DNA of 64,000 nt from CBDDKS01 sp965230335. Its GTDB lineage: Bacteria; Pseudomonadota; Gammaproteobacteria; Enterobacterales; Kangiellaceae. Location of the stretch: the NCBI GenBank assembly GCA_965230335.1, contig CBDDKS010000006.1, positions 2,046,001 to 2,110,000 of the forward strand. The letters are read 5' to 3'. Position 1 is the first letter of the stretch, and every line of letters starts with the position of its first letter. The notes beneath the pieces were generated by a model. It ran no database searches and was not told where the DNA came from. It saw only the letters and a list, made by a program, of their open reading frames with translations. Made by a program: the position numbers and the translations under genes. Below, piece by piece: positions 59,612 through 64,000 of the stretch.

Positions 59612-60775
59612 ATGAGTCATTCAGGCGTTGATTCCAGAGTTGTTGCTTCTCAGGACACCATCATTGATGAATCTTTTGATGGTTATGTGTCTCCTGGCAT
59701 GCCGCCTTTGGAGAAAAGACAAAAATCCTTATCTTTTTTTGAATTTTGGCCTTCCTGGTTAATTTATTTACCGGTTTGTATTCAGTGGATTTTTCTCAGT
59801 ATCCGCTACCGCTCTCTGACGCTTCCTTTCATTGCCAATCCTGAATTGCCGCTTTCCGGTATGGTGGGTGTGCCCAAAAGTGCTTTATTGTCTCAGGCTA
59901 CAGGTAACTGCCAAAAGGCCATTTTGTCCTGGTTACTTTACGATATTAATGAAAAAGAGATAACGATCCAATTACGAGCATTAAAGCAGCAATTGGATAA
60001 AGAAGGATTTCAGTTTCCATTGGTTGCTAAACCGGATATAGGGTGCCGAGGATCAGGTGTTAAATTAATCCATGATGAATCACAATTAAAAGCCTACATG
60101 ACATGTTATCCAGAGGGTACCAGTATTATGCTTCAGGAGTTGGCTCATCATGAACCTGAGGCGGGTGTTTTTTTTATTAAAGAGCCGAATCAACAAACAG
60201 GTCAGATAGTGTCTTTGGCTTTAAAATACATGCCCTATGTGGTTGGCAATGGGCGTGATACGTTAAAGCAATTGATTTCCCATGAGGAAAGAGCAAGCCA
60301 GTTGCTGCATTTGTATCTGGAAAGACATAAAGCACATTTGGATAAAGTGATTCCAAAGGGAGAGCCCTATCGACTGGTTTTTTCTGCCAGTCACAGCCGT
60401 GGCGCTATTTTTCGTAATGCTGAAGAACTCATCACTCCAGAGTTAACGGAGTATATGAATCATCTATTATCAGAAATACCTGAGTTTTATTATGGGCGTC
60501 TGGATATTAAGTTTAAAGATATCCAGTCATTAAAACGTGGTGAAACCATCGAAATTATTGAAATTAATACGGCAAGCTCTGAGTCTTTACATATATGGGA
60601 TAGTGAAACCTCTTACTTTGAAGCCAATCGGGCTTTGTTGTATCAATATCGAATGTTATTCAAATTAGGTCATCAAAATCGTCAACGCGGTTACAAGCCA
60701 CCAAAATTGCGAACATTTATCAGTCATTTAAAAAAAGAATTTTTACTTAAAAAGTTTTATCCTACAACTGATTAG
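59612..60775 (+). CDS. ATP-grasp protein next to an acyltransferase
   Basis: 387-aa protein with an ATP-grasp core: FPLVAKPDIGCRGSGVKLI (about 134-152) is the small-domain strand-loop and GRLDIKFKD...IIEINTASSE (about 295-320) the metal-binding end. A hydrophobic, Trp-rich region (about 45-65, FFEFWPSWLIYLPVCIQWIF) suggests membrane association. ATP-grasp enzymes form carboxylate-amine or thiol bonds. Its substrate is not known; being co-transcribed with a double acyltransferase suggests a lipid-linked amide. It starts at ATG 59612. The next gene begins 18 bases after its stop. Confidence 0.78.
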   Translation: MSHSGVDSRVVASQDTIIDESFDGYVSPGMPPLEKRQKSLSFFEFWPSWLIYLPVCIQWIFLSIRYRSLTLPFIANPELPLSGMVGVPKSALLSQATGNCQKAILSWLLYDINEKEITIQLRALKQQLDKEGFQFPLVAKPDIGCRGSGVKLIHDESQLKAYMTCYPEGTSIMLQELAHHEPEAGVFFIKEPNQQTGQIVSLALKYMPYVVGNGRDTLKQLISHEERASQLLHLYLERHKAHLDKVIPKGEPYRLVFSASHSRGAIFRNAEELITPELTEYMNHLLSEIPEFYYGRLDIKFKDIQSLKRGETIEIIEINTASSESLHIWDSETSYFEANRALLYQYRMLFKLGHQNRQRGYKPPKLRTFISHLKKEFLLKKFYPTTD

Positions 60776-60793
60776 GATACAGGTTAACATGTT

Positions 60794-62575
60794 ATGAGCA
60801 GTTCATTTAATCCAATACGTATTCCCATGAAGTCAAAATGGTTGGCTTCAATATTAGAAAAAATATTAGGTTTAAAGGCACTTATTAAGCTGTATGAAGA
60901 AAGACCCAGAAAAGACAATGGCGACAATGTGGATAGTCAGCGCTTTTTGCAATATGCCCTGGATGCTTTACATATTCATTTGCAAATAAAAAATGAAGCT
61001 TTATTGCAAACCATACCCAAAGAAGGTCCGGTTGTTTTTGTATCCAATCACCCTTTGGGTGGGTTGGAAGGCATTGCCATGTCTCACTTTTTGCTCAAAT
61101 ACAGACCGGATACGTTAGTATTAACCAATCAAATGTTACGGCGTATTCCTGAATTAAGTGATATTTTTATTGGTGTTGATGTTTTGTCACAAAATGCGGC
61201 CAAAGAAAATTCGAAAAGTATACGTCAGGTTTATAGCCACCTTGAAAACGGTGGTGCTATTTTGATTTATCCCGCCGGTCGTGTATCAGCCATTAATAAA
61301 AAAACTTGGAAAGTCGAAGACATTCAATGGAATAATTTAGTTGGGCGCTTGCTCAAAAAGTATCAGGCAGCATGTATGCCTTTTTATGTGAAAGGTAGAA
61401 ACAGCCGATTATTTTATTTGACAGGATTAATTCATAAACGTTTGCGAACTATTTTATTACCAAGACAGTTGGTCAATAAAAAAGGTATGAATCTGGAAGT
61501 CTGTGTAGGGCATGTCATTACACCTGATGAAATAAAGCATTTGGAAACACCCAGTGCGATCACTCACTATTTAAGAGTGGCAACGGATTTATTAGCCATA
61601 CCTGAAACAGTGAACGAAGAACCCAAAACAGTGCAAATTTTAGAGTCTGATACAACTAACCGGCATTCTCAAGAGCAAATTTCACAATGCTTATCGAATT
61701 TATCAGATTATCTTTTGCAAACCAAAGGCAGTTTTTCTGTTTATTGTGCACCTTATGACCGTTTGGGTGTGATCATGGATGAAATTGCTTATGCCCGAGA
61801 GGAAACTTTCCGGGCTGCAGGTGAAGGAACCGGTTTTGAAAAAGACAGTGACCGCTTTGATCCTTATTATTTACATTTGTTTCTTTGGGATAATGAGCTT
61901 AATCGACTGGTTGGTGGATATCGTATTGGGCGAACCAATGAAATTGTTGCAGAAAGAGGCATCAATGCATTGTATAGTCGTTTATTGTATCAATTTGATG
62001 AAGCTTACATTGAACGTTTGGGTATGTCATTGGAGATGGGACGCTCTTTTATCAAACCAAGCTATCAACGACATCCTAAAGCATTAGATATGTTATGGCG
62101 TGGCATTGGCACCTATATAGCAAAGAATCCTGAATACCATACATTATTTGGCTGTGTCAGTATATCCGATGAGCATTCTGAGCTTGCGAAAGCCTTTTTA
62201 TCTGATTCAATGATGGAAAGTTTTCGAGCACAGCAGGAATTTTTAAATGATGTACGTCCTACTGTTCCTTTAAAAGTGAAGGGAAAACTTTGGACAAAAG
62301 AGGCTTTGGCATCCTTATCCAATGTGGTTGTTATTAATAAATTGCTGGGACGATGTGATCCTGGTAAGTCGATTCCTATTTTATTGAGACAATATTTGGC
62401 ATTAAATGGCCGATTTGTTTGTTTTTCGGTAAATACAGGTTTCAATAATTCTCTAGATGGATTAATCTTAGTAGATCTGCGTAAAACACCTCAAAAATAC
62501 CTACAACGCTATTTAGGTAAAGAGGGTAGTCAAAAATTTTTGGAGAAATGGGTTAAAGATGAATGTGTTGCATAG
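60794..62575 (+). CDS. OlsF-like fused O-acyl/N-acyltransferase
   Basis: 593-aa two-domain enzyme. The N-terminal half is a lysolipid acyltransferase with SNHPLGGLEGIA (His86), a variant HX4-5(D/E) motif, and IYPAGRVSA. The C-terminal half (about 315-560) matches the OlsB/GNAT-type hemolysin family: YDRLGVIMDEIAYAREETFR, LVGGYRIGRTNEI, LGMSLEMGRSFIKPSYQ and LLRQYLALNGRFVCFSVNTG in parts. The same fusion order occurs in OlsF, which makes ornithine- or glutamine-type lipids. Function as an aminolipid synthase is inferred. It overlaps the next gene by 17 bases. Confidence 0.85.
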   Translation: MSSSFNPIRIPMKSKWLASILEKILGLKALIKLYEERPRKDNGDNVDSQRFLQYALDALHIHLQIKNEALLQTIPKEGPVVFVSNHPLGGLEGIAMSHFLLKYRPDTLVLTNQMLRRIPELSDIFIGVDVLSQNAAKENSKSIRQVYSHLENGGAILIYPAGRVSAINKKTWKVEDIQWNNLVGRLLKKYQAACMPFYVKGRNSRLFYLTGLIHKRLRTILLPRQLVNKKGMNLEVCVGHVITPDEIKHLETPSAITHYLRVATDLLAIPETVNEEPKTVQILESDTTNRHSQEQISQCLSNLSDYLLQTKGSFSVYCAPYDRLGVIMDEIAYAREETFRAAGEGTGFEKDSDRFDPYYLHLFLWDNELNRLVGGYRIGRTNEIVAERGINALYSRLLYQFDEAYIERLGMSLEMGRSFIKPSYQRHPKALDMLWRGIGTYIAKNPEYHTLFGCVSISDEHSELAKAFLSDSMMESFRAQQEFLNDVRPTVPLKVKGKLWTKEALASLSNVVVINKLLGRCDPGKSIPILLRQYLALNGRFVCFSVNTGFNNSLDGLILVDLRKTPQKYLQRYLGKEGSQKFLEKWVKDECVA

Positions 62576-63068
62576 TTCCGTTATAGATACATTAAAGCAA
62601 GTTGAAATATTAATAAACACTTGTGACGAGCAAACTTATGCTCAGGTACCTGAGTGCGCGCTTTCTTCTATAGGTCAGCACATGCGTCATATTCTTGATC
62701 ACTTTATGGAATTTCAGGAAGGTATTGAGAAAGGATTAATCAACTATAATAATCGTTCTCGAGGCAGTGGTATTGAAACGAGTCGTGACATAGCACTTCA
62801 GAAAGCACAGCAAATTTCTGCCTGGTTTCGTGATTATGTGGTGGCCGACAAGAATATTCGAATAGAGACAGAAGTGGCCATTGATCATACGGAAAACATG
62901 GTGATTGATTCAACGATTGAAAGAGAATTATGTTACCTGATTAACCATACAATCCATCATGTGGCTTATGCAACATTATTGGTAAAGCAATTTGATCTTA
63001 AAATAGAACATGAGTTGGGTATAGCGCCAGCAACAGCGACTTATCTGAGGTCGCAAGCTTATAGTTAG
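62559..63068 (+). CDS. DinB-like helical protein
   Basis: 169-aa four-helix-bundle protein of the DinB/YfiT type, with metal histidines in GQHMRHILDHF and INHTIHHVAYA. Some relatives transfer thiols such as mycothiol or bacillithiol; others have no known activity. It starts inside the upstream acyltransferase gene (17-base overlap), and its stop is two bases before the next ATG, so all are in one transcript. It could supply a metal-dependent step or be an accessory. No membrane segment. Confidence 0.75.
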   Translation: MNVLHSSVIDTLKQVEILINTCDEQTYAQVPECALSSIGQHMRHILDHFMEFQEGIEKGLINYNNRSRGSGIETSRDIALQKAQQISAWFRDYVVADKNIRIETEVAIDHTENMVIDSTIERELCYLINHTIHHVAYATLLVKQFDLKIEHELGIAPATATYLRSQAYS

Positions 63069-63070
63069 GG

Positions 63071-63838
63071 ATGTGTACGTTAACGATTTTTAAACAAGGA
63101 GAGAAACAACTGATTACAATGAATCGTGATGAGCAGCGAGTCAGAGCGGAGGCTGGTTTAAATTATTGCGATACGCCAGGACAGCAAACGATATTTCCTG
63201 TGGATTCTGTTTCGTCAGGTACCTGGATGGGAGCCAATCAACATCACATCGTCCTTTGCTTATTGAATCGTTATCATGATAATAATCCACATAATGAGGA
63301 AAACCGAAAAAGTCGGGGATACATTATTCCACAAGCTTTGAATTTTACCTCTTACGATGATGTTGTTGCTTATATTCAATCTTTGGATGTTCAGCTGTTT
63401 TCACCTTTCGATTTGATTGTGACAACACCGATGCAATCATGCCAATTTTCATGGAATGGCGCAGAGTTATTTTACCAATCCATTTTTCCAGAAAAAGGAT
63501 TTATGATAACCTCTTCTTCAGTGGATACTCATGAGGTTATTGAAAAACGTAAAGCGTTATTTGAGACTTTATTGGAGCAGCAGGATTTCTATAAAGAGAA
63601 TACGATAGAGTCCATTCAATCCAATATACTGAAAGAGTTTCATTTGTCACAAATTGATGATAATAAAAGTTGGTCGGTATTGATGGAAAGAAATATTTCC
63701 CATACGAAAAGTATCAGCCAGGTGATATGTTGCCAGAAAACCATGCAGTTTATTTATTCCAATGAAAAATATCTGGAAAAATTAAAATCGGATCAAACTT
63801 TTAACTGTCATAACAGTGAAACCATTCAAATAAAATAA
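63071..63838 (+). CDS. NRDE/TANGO2 family protein
   Basis: 255-aa member of the NRDE family. The N-terminus is MCTLTIFKQG with Cys2, followed by the name motif in ITMNRDEQRVR. GTWMGANQHHIVLCLLNRY and SRGYIIPQAL are also family marks. Human TANGO2 affects lipid and heme handling; the bacterial role is unknown. Cys2 is where N-terminal-nucleophile hydrolases keep their catalytic residue. The start is ATG 63071 with AGGG ahead. It is the last gene of the lipid-type operon. Confidence 0.85.
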   Translation: MCTLTIFKQGEKQLITMNRDEQRVRAEAGLNYCDTPGQQTIFPVDSVSSGTWMGANQHHIVLCLLNRYHDNNPHNEENRKSRGYIIPQALNFTSYDDVVAYIQSLDVQLFSPFDLIVTTPMQSCQFSWNGAELFYQSIFPEKGFMITSSSVDTHEVIEKRKALFETLLEQQDFYKENTIESIQSNILKEFHLSQIDDNKSWSVLMERNISHTKSISQVICCQKTMQFIYSNEKYLEKLKSDQTFNCHNSETIQIK

Positions 63839-63891
63839 TGGTTTTTCAAGAAACTGTTACTTGTCATACTATAAAAAATAAATTTGATGCT

Positions 63892-64000
63892 TTATGATTG
63901 GGTTTTATTACGCTCTTTTCTTAATAGATATTGCAAATATTTCATACGTTCAAACTCGGCGGTAATTTGTACTTCATAAGGCCCCATATTAATCCCTTCT
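63892..64000 (-). CDS. Partial gene at the right edge
   Basis: The minus strand is open from the window end to TAA at 63892-63894, giving the last 35 residues of a protein (GINMGPYEVQITAEFERMKY, then LQYLLRKERNKTQS). The piece is an amphipathic, basic helix. Too short to name; the rest lies beyond the window. It converges with the NRDE gene. Confidence 0.55.
   Translation of the reverse strand, partial: EGINMGPYEVQITAEFERMKYLQYLLRKERNKTQS

Noticed and set aside
1..64000. CRISPR arrays, tRNA/rRNA genes, IS elements, prophage
   Set aside because: No regularly spaced repeats, no tRNA T-loop signatures in gaps, no transposase or phage structural proteins were seen.

Overview
The window is a chromosomal segment of an AT-rich gammaproteobacterium. 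The evidence is gene content and order: ftsK-lolA-rarA-crcB-serS; ribBA-ribH-nusB-thiL; glnA with a DUF4124 gene and ntrB-ntrC; tsaD facing rpsU, with plsY-folB-folK; pilR-pilS/nadE/glnB/bamD/rluD-pgeF/clpB; and lexA, thiI. BamD, KdkA, OmpW and a TonB-dependent receptor show a Gram-negative envelope. Genus cannot be fixed from the sequence alone. No rRNA, tRNA, CRISPR array, prophage or IS transposase was seen.

Layout. 1-7.7 kb: division, lipoprotein export, recombination, fluoride export, serine charging and pyrimidine synthesis. 7.8-10.7: a large TonB receptor. 11-14.3: riboflavin synthesis, NusB and ThiL. 14.4-19.6: nitrogen control, with a sigma-54 promoter in front of glnA. 19.7-26.7: trmL, a lipoprotein sugar dehydrogenase with cytochrome c motifs, an exported histone-deacetylase-like hydrolase, yqeY-rpsU, tsaD and plsY. 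26.9-30.9: folate genes, a MidA-like methyltransferase and uppP. 31.2-38.1: an OmpW protein, a four-gene signalling operon headed by a ferritin-like di-iron protein, and an exported phosphodiesterase. 38.2-50: pilRS, nadE, glnB, bamD, rluD, pgeF, a plsC-like gene and clpB. 50-53.3: an accessory island. 53.4-59.2: SDR, cupin, kdkA, lexA, thiI and a lone pseudopilin. 59.6-63.8: a probable lipid operon (ATP-grasp protein, OlsF-like double acyltransferase, DinB-like, NRDE). A minus-strand gene is cut off at the right edge.

Most unusual parts. (1) Between clpB and a Fic gene lie two integron gene cassettes without an integrase. Each carries a private 7-base core-site pair that is perfectly complementary (GTTAGTG/CACTAAC and GTTAGGC/GCCTAAC). 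The first sits behind a 23-codon leader ORF at an attI-like junction. (2) Genes 32.2-36.5 kb encode a di-iron ferritin-like protein, a soluble histidine kinase with no recognisable input domain, an HDOD response regulator and a response regulator whose HD-GYP domain has lost its catalytic residues; the di-iron protein may be the sensor. (3) The 59.6-63.8 kb operon may make an aminolipid. (4) lexA has an 18-bp perfect palindrome filling its promoter spacer and an altered recognition helix, so its SOS operator probably differs from the E. coli type.

The intergenic DNA carries two families of dispersed short repeats. Several genes or gene junctions contain fresh-looking short tandem repeats (lolA, upstream of crcB, pgeF/plsC, thiI).
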